A DNA stretch of 6,853 nucleotides from Betaproteobacteria bacterium (GTDB lineage Bacteria > Pseudomonadota > Gammaproteobacteria > Burkholderiales > SG8-39). The DNA is taken from NCBI GenBank assembly GCA_011391185.1, contig JAABRB010000195.1, forward strand, positions 1 to 6,853, written 5' to 3'. Each line of letters opens with the position of its first letter. Within the stretch, counting starts at the first letter, position 1. The position numbers were made by a program, and so were the translations under genes. This document shows positions 1 through 6,853 of the stretch, in pieces. A model generated the notes under the pieces. It was not told where the DNA came from. It saw only the letters and a list, made by a program, of their open reading frames with translations, and made no database searches.

Positions 1-2
1 CA

Positions 3-1532
3 CCCGGGCTCATCGACGTGCACACGCATTACGATGCGCAAGCCACCTGGGACGCGACGCTCTCGCCGTCACCGTCGCTCGGCGTCACGACCGCGGTGAT
101 CGGCAACTGCGGATTCGGAATCGCGCCATGCCCGCCCGCGCACCGCGAGCTGCTGCTGAAGAACCTCTCCGTCGTCGAGGGGATGGATCTCGACGCGCTG
201 CTCACGGGCACCCGCTGGGACTTCGAGTCGTTTGCGGAGTATCTCGGCGCGCTGCGCCGGCGACGGCTGTTCGCGAACGTTGCGGTGCTCGCCCAGCACT
301 CGACGATCCGCACCGCCGTGATGGGCGAAGCGGCGTGCGAGCGCGTGCAGCCGACGCCGGAAGAGCTGGACCGGATGCGCGATATCGTGCGCGATGCGAT
401 CCGCGCGGGCGCGATCGGATTCGCTTCGTCTTTCTCGCCCAACCACAGTGGGTGGGGTTCGCGGCCGATGCCCTCGACGCTGGCTCCGGACGAGGAGCTG
501 GCGGCGCTGGTCGGCGTGCTGGGCGAGGAAAAGCGCGGAATGTTCGTGTCGGCGACCGGGCCACGGGCGACGCCCGAGTACATGGAGAACATCGCCGCGA
601 CCATCGGACGGCCCGCGTTCATGGTCACGGTGCTCACGATGTACAACGATGCCCACCCCGGCCAGGCGCTCGACTACTACGAGCGCTGCCGCGCCGCAAA
701 CGAGCGGGGCCGCGAGGTCTACATCCACTCGAGTTGCCAGCCGCTCTCGTTCGATTTCACGTTGCGCGATCCCTACGTGCTCTACAGCCATGATTCGTTC
801 TCGCGCGTGAAGCAGGCGGACAAGGCGAATCTGCCCGCGGTGTATGGCGATCCTGCGTTCCGTTCAGCGTTTCGCGCCGATCTCGCCCGCCCGAAGGCCG
901 GGATCATCTTCGCCGGGGACTGGGGCAAGATCGAGATCGGCCAGGCGGTGACCGGCACGGTGCGGGCGCTCGAGGGGCGCACGATCGCCGGGATCGCGCG
1001 CGCGTCCGGCCGCGATCCGGTGGACGTGCTCTTCGACACGGCGCTCGCCGACGGGCTCGACACGGTGTTCGTCGGCAAGTTCTTCAACAGCGACGATGAC
1101 GGGGTGCAGCCACTGCTTCAGCATCCGGCAGGCGTCGTCGCCCTCTCGGACGCCGGCGCACATCTCAAGTTCTTGTGCGATGCGGGTTTCGGGCTGCATT
1201 TCCTCGGTCATTGGGTGCGTGAGCGCGGCGCGTTCGCGCTGGAGGAGGGCGTGCGGCGCCTGACGAGCGATCCGGCGCGCAAGTACCGCATCCCGGAGCG
1301 CGGCCGCATCGCGCCGGGCGCCTGGGCCGACCTGCTGCTCTTCGATCCGGCCACGGTCGGCATCTCGAAGCTCGAGCGCGTGAGCGATCTTCCCGGCGGC
1401 GGGACGCGGATGATCCGCCGGCCGCGCGGCGTGCACGGCGTGTGGGTGAACGGCTCGCAGGTGTTCGACGGCGAGCGCTACACCGCACGCGAAGCCGGGC
1501 CGGGGCACGTGCTGGATCGGTTCGACACCTGA
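3..1532 (+). CDS. Amidohydrolase, D-aminoacylase-like (amidohydrolase-3 family), 5'-partial
   Basis: The reading frame is already open at the left edge (PGLIDVHTHYDAQ), so the true start lies upstream; the GTG at base 18 is an internal Val codon. Residues are counted from base 3. The metal-binding HxH is H7-T-H9, followed 29 residues after H7 by the Cys of GNCGFGIAP (C36). That is the same spacing as the two His and bridging Cys of known D-aminoacylases (67/69/96). The late Asp is D383 in LSDAGAH, followed by GHWVRERG and a C-terminal composite-domain segment (RIAPGAWADLLLFDP, then GVHGVWVNG). Such enzymes are cytosolic TIM-barrel metal hydrolases that remove N-acyl groups from D-amino acids. 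This copy belongs to a divergent subfamily: I cannot find the THxR and SHHK-type His motifs, and the matching areas read FVSATGPRA and MVTVLTMYNDA. The substrate is therefore unknown, and dihydroorotase- or hydantoinase-like hydrolysis is possible. Family assignment is firm; the reaction is inference. Confidence 0.88.
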   Translation, partial: PGLIDVHTHYDAQATWDATLSPSPSLGVTTAVIGNCGFGIAPCPPAHRELLLKNLSVVEGMDLDALLTGTRWDFESFAEYLGALRRRRLFANVAVLAQHSTIRTAVMGEAACERVQPTPEELDRMRDIVRDAIRAGAIGFASSFSPNHSGWGSRPMPSTLAPDEELAALVGVLGEEKRGMFVSATGPRATPEYMENIAATIGRPAFMVTVLTMYNDAHPGQALDYYERCRAANERGREVYIHSSCQPLSFDFTLRDPYVLYSHDSFSRVKQADKANLPAVYGDPAFRSAFRADLARPKAGIIFAGDWGKIEIGQAVTGTVRALEGRTIAGIARASGRDPVDVLFDTALADGLDTVFVGKFFNSDDDGVQPLLQHPAGVVALSDAGAHLKFLCDAGFGLHFLGHWVRERGAFALEEGVRRLTSDPARKYRIPERGRIAPGAWADLLLFDPATVGISKLERVSDLPGGGTRMIRRPRGVHGVWVNGSQVFDGERYTAREAGPGHVLDRFDT

Positions 1533-1544
1533 CGGGGGCCGTGC

Positions 1545-2132
1545 TCAGCAGTTCCCGCTCATCACTGTGGACCCGCCCGGGCTCATGTAGCCGAAGCAGT
1601 TGCCGTCGCTCATCAGGTGCCCGCCCGGTCCGCTCCGGTTGTATCCGCCGCCGCCGCCGCGACTGCCGCTGCGCTGGGCCGCGGCGGCCGGCAGGTTGAA
1701 CTGCGCGGGGCCACCCTCGTAGCCACCGATTCCCTGGGCGTTCAGCCAATACCGTCCGGGGTTGATCTGTCCGAACAGCTGTTGCAGCTGCGCGAGCTCG
1801 GACGGATGGATCGCGCGACCGTTGATGATCACGCCGGTGGCGCCGCCGGAGGCGTTCTGCCGCAGCGGCCCGCCGAGGCGCAGGCCCGGCATGATCTGTC
1901 CCGCGTGGGGTCCGTGCTCGCGGCCCCAGAGTCCGGACACCGGGTCGTACCAGTAGCGACCCGGCGCGATCTGCCCGTAGGCGGCCTGCAACGGGCCCAG
2001 GGTTCGTGCATCGAGCGCGGCGCCGTTGACGACGACCGCCGCCTGCTGCGAGTGGGCCGCGGGCACGAGGCCGACGATCAGGATCGCTGCGACCAGGAAC
2101 CGAACGCGGCGCATCGACTTGCGAAGCAGCAT
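1545..2132 (-). CDS. Small exported protein with duplicated PGRYW module, function unknown
   Basis: This is a 195-residue protein I cannot assign to a characterised family. The N-terminus is a classic Sec signal peptide: basic residues (R4, K5, R8, R9, R11), a hydrophobic core at about 12-23, and a probable signal peptidase I site after AHS (S28). It should be periplasmic or secreted. Two tandem-like modules follow, at about 33-75 and 101-142. They match at about 20 of 42 positions and share the pattern V-x-x-NG, LQ, GQI-x-PGRYW, then G-x-x-G-x-E-x-GP. After residue 150 the protein is low complexity (Gly/Ser/Arg-rich) and ends in two short DGNC / SGNC motifs, C179 and C195, the only cysteines, which could form a disulfide. 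The start at 2132 is favoured by a GAGGGGG ribosome site; Met7 is the alternative. The gene is convergent with the amidohydrolase (12 bases between stops) and divergent from the dioxygenase, so it is probably transcribed alone. Codon bias and signal peptide make a real gene likely. Confidence 0.8.
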   Translation of the reverse strand: MLLRKSMRRVRFLVAAILIVGLVPAAHSQQAAVVVNGAALDARTLGPLQAAYGQIAPGRYWYDPVSGLWGREHGPHAGQIMPGLRLGGPLRQNASGGATGVIINGRAIHPSELAQLQQLFGQINPGRYWLNAQGIGGYEGGPAQFNLPAAAAQRSGSRGGGGGYNRSGPGGHLMSDGNCFGYMSPGGSTVMSGNC

Positions 2133-2137
2133 GGTTT

Positions 2138-2144
2138 CCCCCTC
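2138..2144 (-). promoter_or_regulatory. Ribosome binding site of the small exported protein gene
   Basis: Read on the minus strand, GAGGGGG lies five bases upstream of the ATG at 2132. Counting GAGG alone as the anti-16S pairing core, the spacer is eight bases. It is well placed for Met1 and too far from the in-frame Met7, which decides the start choice. Confidence 0.6.
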
Positions 2145-2193
2145 GCGCGGGCGCCCTGGCCCGCCGCATCAGCGTGCAGTGTAGCGCCGGGCG

Positions 2194-2199
2194 TAGAAT
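2194..2199 (+). promoter_or_regulatory. Possible -10 box for the dioxygenase-rhodanese-lhr run
   Basis: TAGAAT differs from the sigma-70 -10 consensus TATAAT at one position. It lies 45 bases before the dioxygenase start codon in an otherwise very G+C-rich divergent spacer. I see no convincing -35 hexamer about 17 bases upstream and no extended -10 TG, so the promoter may depend on an activator or may not be real. On the opposite strand TACACT (2183-2178) is a weaker candidate -10 for the exported-protein gene, again without a clear -35. The rest of the 2133-2244 spacer shows no convincing operator repeat or terminator. Confidence 0.35.
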
Positions 2200-2234
2200 C
2201 TGCACGGACGCGCCCAGTCGCGTATTGCAGCGCC

Positions 2235-2242
2235 AGGAGGGG
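2235..2242 (+). promoter_or_regulatory. Strong Shine-Dalgarno site of the dioxygenase gene
   Basis: AGGAGGGG ends two bases before the ATG at 2245; the canonical AGGAGG core leaves a four-base spacer, slightly short but strong. It fixes the start of the cupin gene. It is also the only strong ribosome site in the three-gene run, which suggests that the genes downstream rely partly on translational coupling. Confidence 0.7.
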
Positions 2243-2244
2243 CC

Positions 2245-2832
2245 ATGAATCGCACCGCGGAACGCAATAGCCTGATCGATTCTACCGTCGCCGACATTCG
2301 CGCCATCGAGGCGCGCGAAGGCGTCACGCGCAAGAGCCTCGAGCGCATGCGGGAGTGCCTTGCCAGGCTCGCCGAGCGCGCCGATCTCTTCACCCTCGAC
2401 GATTTTGCGCCGCCGCAGCCGGGCGACAAGCGCAGTTCGTGCATGTATCGGCTGGCCGAGGATGACGACCACCGTTTCGCGCTCTACGCCAACGCGGCTG
2501 ACGGGCGCTTCAGCTCGCCTGCGCACAATCACACGACCTGGGCGGTGATCGTCGGGGTGATGGGCGAAGAGCTGAACCGTTTCTACGATCGCACGCCCGA
2601 CGACGGCGTGCGCGAGACGGGCCGGCACGTGGTCCGGAAGGGCACCGGCTGCGCGTTCATGCCCGACGATTACCACTCGATTCACATCGAAGGCGTGGTC
2701 CTGAATTTCCACATGTACGGCCTTGCGCTCGAGCAGCTCGCGCGGCGCGAGTATTACAAGCCGGCCGATCATGCCTGGGCGGTGTTCCCGGCGCACTCCG
2801 ACATCCGCGAAGCGCGCCCCGGGCGCTCATGA
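2245..2832 (+). CDS. Cysteine dioxygenase-like thiol dioxygenase (cupin)
   Basis: This 195-residue protein has the usual size of bacterial type I cysteine dioxygenases. These mononuclear Fe(II) cupins add O2 to a thiol (cysteine to cysteine sulfinate, or 3-mercaptopropionate to its sulfinate) in the cytosol. Visible iron ligands are H94 and H96 in PAHNHTTWAV. The third is probably H144 in DDYHSIH, with H147 as the alternative. The first cupin motif continues with the typical GVMGEELNRFY. The substrate-carboxylate Arg is probably R69 in MYRL, 25 residues before H94 as I recall for the Bacillus enzyme, which favours an Arg-type cysteine dioxygenase over a Gln-type mercaptopropionate enzyme. The second-sphere Ser-x-His-x-Tyr triad reads N154-F-H156-M-Y158, so Ser is replaced by Asn. 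The mammalian crosslink Cys position is Val101 by ungapped counting, so no Cys-Tyr crosslink is expected. The stop overlaps the next start (ATGA). Family firm; exact thiol substrate uncertain. Confidence 0.87.
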   Translation: MNRTAERNSLIDSTVADIRAIEAREGVTRKSLERMRECLARLAERADLFTLDDFAPPQPGDKRSSCMYRLAEDDDHRFALYANAADGRFSSPAHNHTTWAVIVGVMGEELNRFYDRTPDDGVRETGRHVVRKGTGCAFMPDDYHSIHIEGVVLNFHMYGLALEQLARREYYKPADHAWAVFPAHSDIREARPGRS

Positions 2833-4442
2833 CGAAGCGCGTTTCGGCCGCGGCGCTGCGCGAGCGCCTGGTCGATGGCAGCGAGCTCGCGCTGCTCGAC
2901 GTGCGCGAGCAGGGTGTGCACTATCGAGGCCATCCGTTTTTCGCCTGCTCGCTGCCGCTCTCGCGCCTCGAGCTCATGGCGGAGGACCTGGCTCCGCGGC
3001 GCGCGGCGCCGATCGTGCTCATCGACGACGACAGTGACGGCGGCGGCGACGCATTGGCCGAACGGGCCGCGGCAAAGCTTTTCGCCCTTGGTTACACCGA
3101 CGTCGCGATCCTCGATGGCGGCTGCGCGGGCTGGCAGTCGGCGGGCGGCGAGCTCTTCAGCGGCGTCAACGTGCCCTCGAAGGCGTTCGGCGAATTCGTC
3201 GAGCATCGCTACGCAACCCCGCGCATTCCGCCGGAGGAGCTGAAGCGGCTGAAGGATTCGGGCATGCGGCTCGTCATTCTCGACTCGCGACCGTACGACG
3301 AGTACCACCGCATGAACATTCCGGGCGGCGTGGACGTGCCGGGCGCCGAGCTTGCCTATCGCGTTCATGATCTCGCGCCCGACCCCGATACGCTCGTCGT
3401 CGTGAATTGCGCCGGACGCACGCGCAGCATCATCGGCTGCCAGTCGCTGCGCAACGCCGGCATTCCGAACCGCGTGTTGGCGCTGAAGGACGGCACCATG
3501 GGCTGGGAGCTGGCGGGCTACGCGTGCGAGCGCGGTTCGACGACGGTCGCATCGCCGCCTTCGGAAGAAGGCCTGGCGCGCGCGCGCGCCGCCGCCGGGC
3601 GCGTCGCGAAAAAGTTCGCGGTCAAATTCGTTCCGGCCAAGACCGTGGGGGCGTGGCGCCGCGACGCCGGCCGCACGCTCTACCTCCTCGATGTGCGGTC
3701 GCGCGAGGAATTCGAGGCGCGCCACATCACAGGGTCGCGGCACGCTCCGGGCGGCCAGGTCGTGCAAGCGACCGATGAGTTCATTGGCGTGCGCAACGCG
3801 CGCGTCGTGCTCATCGACCCGGCGCGCGTGCGTTCGGTGATGACCGCCTCGTGGCTGAATCAGATGGGCTGGGACGACGTGCACGTGCTCGAACCCGAAG
3901 GTGCGGACGGATTTGCCGATTGGCCGATCGAGAGTGGCCCGCGGCGGCGGGAAGTTCCCGGATTCGTTGCAGCGCCGACCCTTGCGGTGCACGAGCTCGT
4001 CGCGCGGCTGCCGCAGGGTGATGTCACGGTGCTCGACCTCGCGACGAGCCTCAAGTTTCGCGACCGCCACGTTCCTGGCGCATGGTGGGCGGTGCGCGCC
4101 CGCCTCGCTGCGGCGCGCGACCGCCTGCCCGCCGCACGGCTGGTCGTGCTTACGTCGGAGGACGGCACTCTCGCGCATCTCGCCGCCCCCGAGGCGGCGG
4201 CGCTCTGGCCCGAGGCGACTGTTCGCGTGCTGGACGGCGGAAACGCCGCCTGGATTGCGGCGAACGCGCCCACCGAATCCGGCATCGAGCGCGCGACGAC
4301 CGCGCTCGACGACGTCTGGTACAAGCCTTACGACCACGCGCAAGGCTACGCGCAGCACGCGCGCGCCTATCTCACCTGGGAGGTGGGTCTCGTCGAGCAG
4401 ATCAAGCGCGATCCGGCCGTCCGGTTTCGCGCGTACGATTGA
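2829..4442 (+). CDS. Four-domain rhodanese (sulfurtransferase), one active domain
   Basis: The 537-residue protein reads as four successive rhodanese-like domains, at about residues 3-110, 130-238, 265-370 and 380-482, plus a short C-terminal tail (about 490-537) rich in Tyr, Trp and charged residues. Each domain shows the LDVR/LDSR-type strand and all but the third a D/G-G-x-x-x-W-like end (DGGCAGW, DGTMGW, DGGNAAW). Only domain 2 has a catalytic loop, C194-A-G-R-T-R199, matching the CxGxxR persulfide-forming loop. The equivalent loops are IDDDSDGG in domain 1, IDPARVRS in domain 3 and TSEDGT in domain 4, all without Cys. The active domain would carry sulfane sulfur between donors (thiosulfate, persulfides) and acceptor thiols; the others probably serve structure or binding. 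No signal peptide is seen, so the protein should be cytosolic. The ATG overlaps the dioxygenase stop by four bases, implying coupled translation and a shared role in thiol or cysteine sulfur metabolism. Donor and acceptor are unknown. Confidence 0.9.
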   Translation: MTKRVSAAALRERLVDGSELALLDVREQGVHYRGHPFFACSLPLSRLELMAEDLAPRRAAPIVLIDDDSDGGGDALAERAAAKLFALGYTDVAILDGGCAGWQSAGGELFSGVNVPSKAFGEFVEHRYATPRIPPEELKRLKDSGMRLVILDSRPYDEYHRMNIPGGVDVPGAELAYRVHDLAPDPDTLVVVNCAGRTRSIIGCQSLRNAGIPNRVLALKDGTMGWELAGYACERGSTTVASPPSEEGLARARAAAGRVAKKFAVKFVPAKTVGAWRRDAGRTLYLLDVRSREEFEARHITGSRHAPGGQVVQATDEFIGVRNARVVLIDPARVRSVMTASWLNQMGWDDVHVLEPEGADGFADWPIESGPRRREVPGFVAAPTLAVHELVARLPQGDVTVLDLATSLKFRDRHVPGAWWAVRARLAAARDRLPAARLVVLTSEDGTLAHLAAPEAAALWPEATVRVLDGGNAAWIAANAPTESGIERATTALDDVWYKPYDHAQGYAQHARAYLTWEVGLVEQIKRDPAVRFRAYD

Positions 4443-4446
4443 CTGC

Positions 4447-6853
4447 ATGAACGAAAACGTGCTCGATCTCTTCCACCCGGCGGTCGGCGCGTGGTTCCGC
4501 TCGGCGTTCGCGGGACCGACTGCGCCGCAGATCGAAGCGTGGCCCGCGATCAAGTCGGGGCGTCATGCGCTGGTGGCGGCGCCGACCGGCTCGGGCAAGA
4601 CGCTCGCGGCGTTCCTCGCGGCGATCGACGGGCTCGTGCGCGCGGGTACCGAGCGCGGTCTCGCCGACGAAACGCACGTCGTCTACGTGTCCCCGCTCAA
4701 GGCGCTCTCGAACGATATCCACAAGAATCTCGAGGCGCCGCTCGCCGGGATCCGCGCGGAGCTTGAAGCGCTCGGTCTGCCGGATGTCGAGATCCGCACT
4801 TTCGTGCGCACCGGCGACACGCCCCAGGCCGAGCGCGCGGCCATGCGCCGCCGCCCGCCGCACATCGTGGTCACGACGCCCGAGTCGCTCTACATCCTGC
4901 TGACCAGCCAGGCCGGCCGCAAGATGCTGGCGACGACGCGCACCGTCATCGTGGACGAGATTCACGCCCTTGCGGCGAGCAAGCGTGGCGCGCATCTCGC
5001 GCTCTCGCTCGAGCGGCTGGAGGCGCTCGCGGGACCCGGTCTCGCGCGTGTCGGTCTCTCCGCGACAGTGAAGCCGATCGAGGAAATCACGCGATTTCTG
5101 ATCGGTACGCGGGACACGAGTGGCTGCGCCATCGTCGACGCCGGGCACGTGCGCGCGCGGGATCTCGCAATCGAGTTGCCGGATGCGCCGCTCGAAGCGG
5201 TGATGTCGGGCGACGTCTGGCAGCAGCTCTACGATCGGCTGGCGGCGCTCGCGAACGAGCATCGCACCACGCTCGTTTTCGTGAACACGCGCCGGCTCGC
5301 CGAGCGTGCGGCGCGGCATCTCTCGGAGCGTCTCGGGACCGACAAGGTCGCAGCGCATCACGGCAGCCTGTCGCGCGAGATTCGGCTGGATGCGGAACAG
5401 CGGCTGAGACGCGGCGACCTGAAGGTGCTCGTCGCGACGGCCTCGCTCGAGCTCGGCATCGACATCGGCGATGTGGATCTCGCCTGTCAGATCGGCTCGA
5501 CCCGCACGATCGCGGCGTTTCTGCAGCGGGTGGGGCGCTCGGGCCATGCGGTGGGCGGACTGCCGAAAGGGCGGCTTTTTCCGCTGTCGCGCGACGATCT
5601 TTGCGATGCAGCCGCCCTGCTCGACGCGGCACGCCGCGGCGAGCTCGACCGGATCACCGTGTCCGCGCAGCCGCTCGACGTCCTCGCGCAGCAGATCGTC
5701 GCCGAGGTCGCGCTCCAGGAGTGGCCGGAAGCGGAGCTCTTCGAGCGCTTCCGGCGCGCATGGCCGTACCGCGAGCTCTCGCGCGAGGCGTTCACCGAGA
5801 TCGCGCAGATGCTCGGCGAGGGCTTTCACACGCGCCGCGGCCGACGCGCCGCGCATCTGCACCGCGACGCGGTCAACGGCGTGCTGCGCGGGCGGCGCGG
5901 CGCGGCGCTCACCGCAGTCACATCGGGCGGCACGATTCCCGACACGGCCGACTACAGCGTGGTCCTCGAGCCCCAGGCGCAGGTGATCGGGTCGGTGAAC
6001 GAGGATTTCGCCGTCGAAAGCCTGGCGGGCGACGTCTTTCAGCTCGGCAACGTCTCCTACCGCATCCTGCGCGTCGAGCGCGGCACCGTGCGCGTCGAGG
6101 ACGCGAAAGGCGTGCCGCCCGGAATACCCTTCTGGCTCGGCGAGGCGCCGGCACGAAGCGAGGAGCTGTCGTACTCGGTGTCCCGGCTGCGCGCGTCGAT
6201 CGAAGCCGCGCTGGAGCGCGATGGCCGCGGCGGGGCGATCGAGTGGCTCCTGCGGGAACCCGGTTTGGACCTATCCGCCGCCGAGCAGATTGCGGACTAC
6301 TACGACGCCGCGCGCGCCGCGCTCGGCGCGCTGCCAACACTGGACACGGTGGTGTTCGAGCGGTTCTTTGACGAATCGGGCGGCATGCAGCTCGTGATTC
6401 ACGCCCCGTTCGGCAGCCGGGTGAACCGCGCGTGGGGGCTGGCGCTGCGCAAGCGTTTCTGCCGCAAGTTCAACTTCGAGCTGCAGGCGGCCGCGACCGA
6501 GGACGCGATCGTGCTCTCGCTCTCGACGAGCCACAGCTTCCCGCTCGAAGAGGTGGCCCGCTACCTGGCGTCGAAGACCGTGCGTCCGCTCCTGATCCAG
6601 GCGCTCCTCGATGCGCCGATGTTCGCGACGCGCTGGCGCTGGAATGCGAGCGTCGCGCTGGCGCTGCCGCGTTTCCGCGGCGGACGCAAGATGGCGCCGC
6701 AGCTGCAGCGCATGGAAGCCGAGGATCTGCTCGCGACGGTCTTTCCCGACCAGGTCGCGTGCGGCGAGAACATCGTCGGGGATCGGGAGATCCCGGACCA
6801 CCCGCTCGCCGGCCAGACGATTGCCGATTGCCTGCACGAAGCCATGGATGTCG
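4447..6853 (+). CDS. lhr: Lhr-type superfamily 2 DNA helicase, 3'-partial
   Basis: The frame opens at ATG 4447 ([17 protein letters not shown]) and stays open for about 802 codons to the right edge. Visible SF2 motifs are APTGSGKT (Walker A, K51), SPLKAL (Ia), TTPESL (Ib), DEIH 170-173 (Walker B), SAT 205-207 (III), [12 protein letters not shown] 330-341 (V) and QRVGRSGH 360-367 (VI). After the RecA pair come winged-helix and beta-barrel regions of Lhr-Core, including [16 protein letters not shown] and ATRWRWN near residues 662-674. Lhr is an ATP-driven 3'-5' single-strand DNA translocase that unwinds RNA:DNA hybrids and acts in DNA repair. Full-length proteobacterial Lhr has about 1,400-1,500 residues with a C-terminal domain linked to uracil-DNA glycosylase activity; that part lies outside. 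The NLDLFHP-like start and TSQAGRKML favour true Lhr over the shorter ligase-associated relative. The start follows the rhodanese stop by four bases with no clear ribosome site, suggesting coupling. Confidence 0.9.
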   Translation, partial: MNENVLDLFHPAVGAWFRSAFAGPTAPQIEAWPAIKSGRHALVAAPTGSGKTLAAFLAAIDGLVRAGTERGLADETHVVYVSPLKALSNDIHKNLEAPLAGIRAELEALGLPDVEIRTFVRTGDTPQAERAAMRRRPPHIVVTTPESLYILLTSQAGRKMLATTRTVIVDEIHALAASKRGAHLALSLERLEALAGPGLARVGLSATVKPIEEITRFLIGTRDTSGCAIVDAGHVRARDLAIELPDAPLEAVMSGDVWQQLYDRLAALANEHRTTLVFVNTRRLAERAARHLSERLGTDKVAAHHGSLSREIRLDAEQRLRRGDLKVLVATASLELGIDIGDVDLACQIGSTRTIAAFLQRVGRSGHAVGGLPKGRLFPLSRDDLCDAAALLDAARRGELDRITVSAQPLDVLAQQIVAEVALQEWPEAELFERFRRAWPYRELSREAFTEIAQMLGEGFHTRRGRRAAHLHRDAVNGVLRGRRGAALTAVTSGGTIPDTADYSVVLEPQAQVIGSVNEDFAVESLAGDVFQLGNVSYRILRVERGTVRVEDAKGVPPGIPFWLGEAPARSEELSYSVSRLRASIEAALERDGRGGAIEWLLREPGLDLSAAEQIADYYDAARAALGALPTLDTVVFERFFDESGGMQLVIHAPFGSRVNRAWGLALRKRFCRKFNFELQAAATEDAIVLSLSTSHSFPLEEVARYLASKTVRPLLIQALLDAPMFATRWRWNASVALALPRFRGGRKMAPQLQRMEAEDLLATVFPDQVACGENIVGDREIPDHPLAGQTIADCLHEAMDV

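Noticed and set aside
18..20. GTG at base 18 as the start of the amidohydrolase.
   Set aside because: The frame is open upstream and encodes the conserved PGLID stretch before the VHTH motif, so the Val codon is internal and the gene is truncated by the window edge.
1526..1600. A possible bidirectional terminator between the convergent amidohydrolase and exported-protein genes.
   Set aside because: Only 12 bases separate the stops. I found no stable stem followed by a T-run in either direction; the short CCCGGG palindrome nearby lies inside coding sequence.
1165..2796. A 543-residue minus-strand open frame crossing the exported-protein gene and parts of both neighbours.
   Set aside because: It runs antisense to the amidohydrolase and the dioxygenase and out of frame with the exported protein. 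Its translation is Arg/Ala/Pro/His-rich with no domain motif, as expected from G+C-rich antisense reading.
2769..4553. A 594-residue minus-strand open frame opposite the rhodanese gene.
   Set aside because: The plus strand carries clear rhodanese domains in frame. The antisense product is low-complexity Arg/Ala/His sequence with no recognisable fold, so it is a codon-bias shadow.
4402..5862. A 486-residue minus-strand open frame opposite the first half of lhr.
   Set aside because: All helicase motifs are on the plus strand in one unbroken frame. The minus-strand product is charged, repetitive and motif-free.
4447..6853. The helicase as a ligase-associated Lhr relative or a CRISPR-linked or restriction-linked helicase.
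   Set aside because: The N-terminal and motif sequences fit ordinary Lhr, and no ligase, metallophosphoesterase, nuclease or defence gene is visible beside it. The right-hand context is outside the window.

Overview
The window is strongly G+C rich, densely coded chromosomal DNA. Third codon positions are mostly G or C, and the gene content is ordinary housekeeping or accessory metabolism. The cysteine dioxygenase-like cupin, the multi-domain rhodanese and a full-type Lhr helicase together suggest a proteobacterium, probably a betaproteobacterium (Burkholderiales-like). That placement rests on gene content and recalled family resemblance, not on a phylogenetic marker. I see no RNA gene, insertion sequence, CRISPR array or phage gene.

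Layout. (1) Bases 3-1532, plus strand: a 5'-truncated amidohydrolase of the D-aminoacylase / amidohydrolase-3 type, entering from the left edge. (2) Bases 1545-2132, minus strand and convergent with it: a small exported protein of unknown function. It is built from a duplicated PGRYW-containing module and a Gly-rich tail with two cysteines. (3) Bases 2133-2244: a 112-base divergent intergenic region with a Shine-Dalgarno site facing each way and at least one plausible -10 box. (4) Bases 2245-6853, plus strand: a tight three-gene run. It holds a thiol (cysteine-type) dioxygenase cupin, then a four-domain rhodanese that overlaps it by 4 bases (ATGA). After a 4-base gap comes the long superfamily-2 helicase Lhr, which runs off the right edge.

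How they may work together. The cupin and the rhodanese are almost certainly co-translated and form a small sulfur-metabolism unit. The dioxygenase would oxidise a thiol such as cysteine to a sulfinate, and the rhodanese would carry sulfane sulfur on its single remaining catalytic cysteine. Only domain 2 of the four rhodanese domains keeps the CxGxxR loop; the other three look like catalytically dead repeats. Lhr (DNA repair helicase) has no obvious sulfur role and may simply share the transcript. The amidohydrolase and the small exported protein are separate units.

No clearly new multi-gene system is visible. The most interesting items are the one-active-of-four rhodanese coupled to the dioxygenase, the Asn in place of Ser in the dioxygenase's Ser-His-Tyr triad, and the uncharacterised duplicated-module exported protein.
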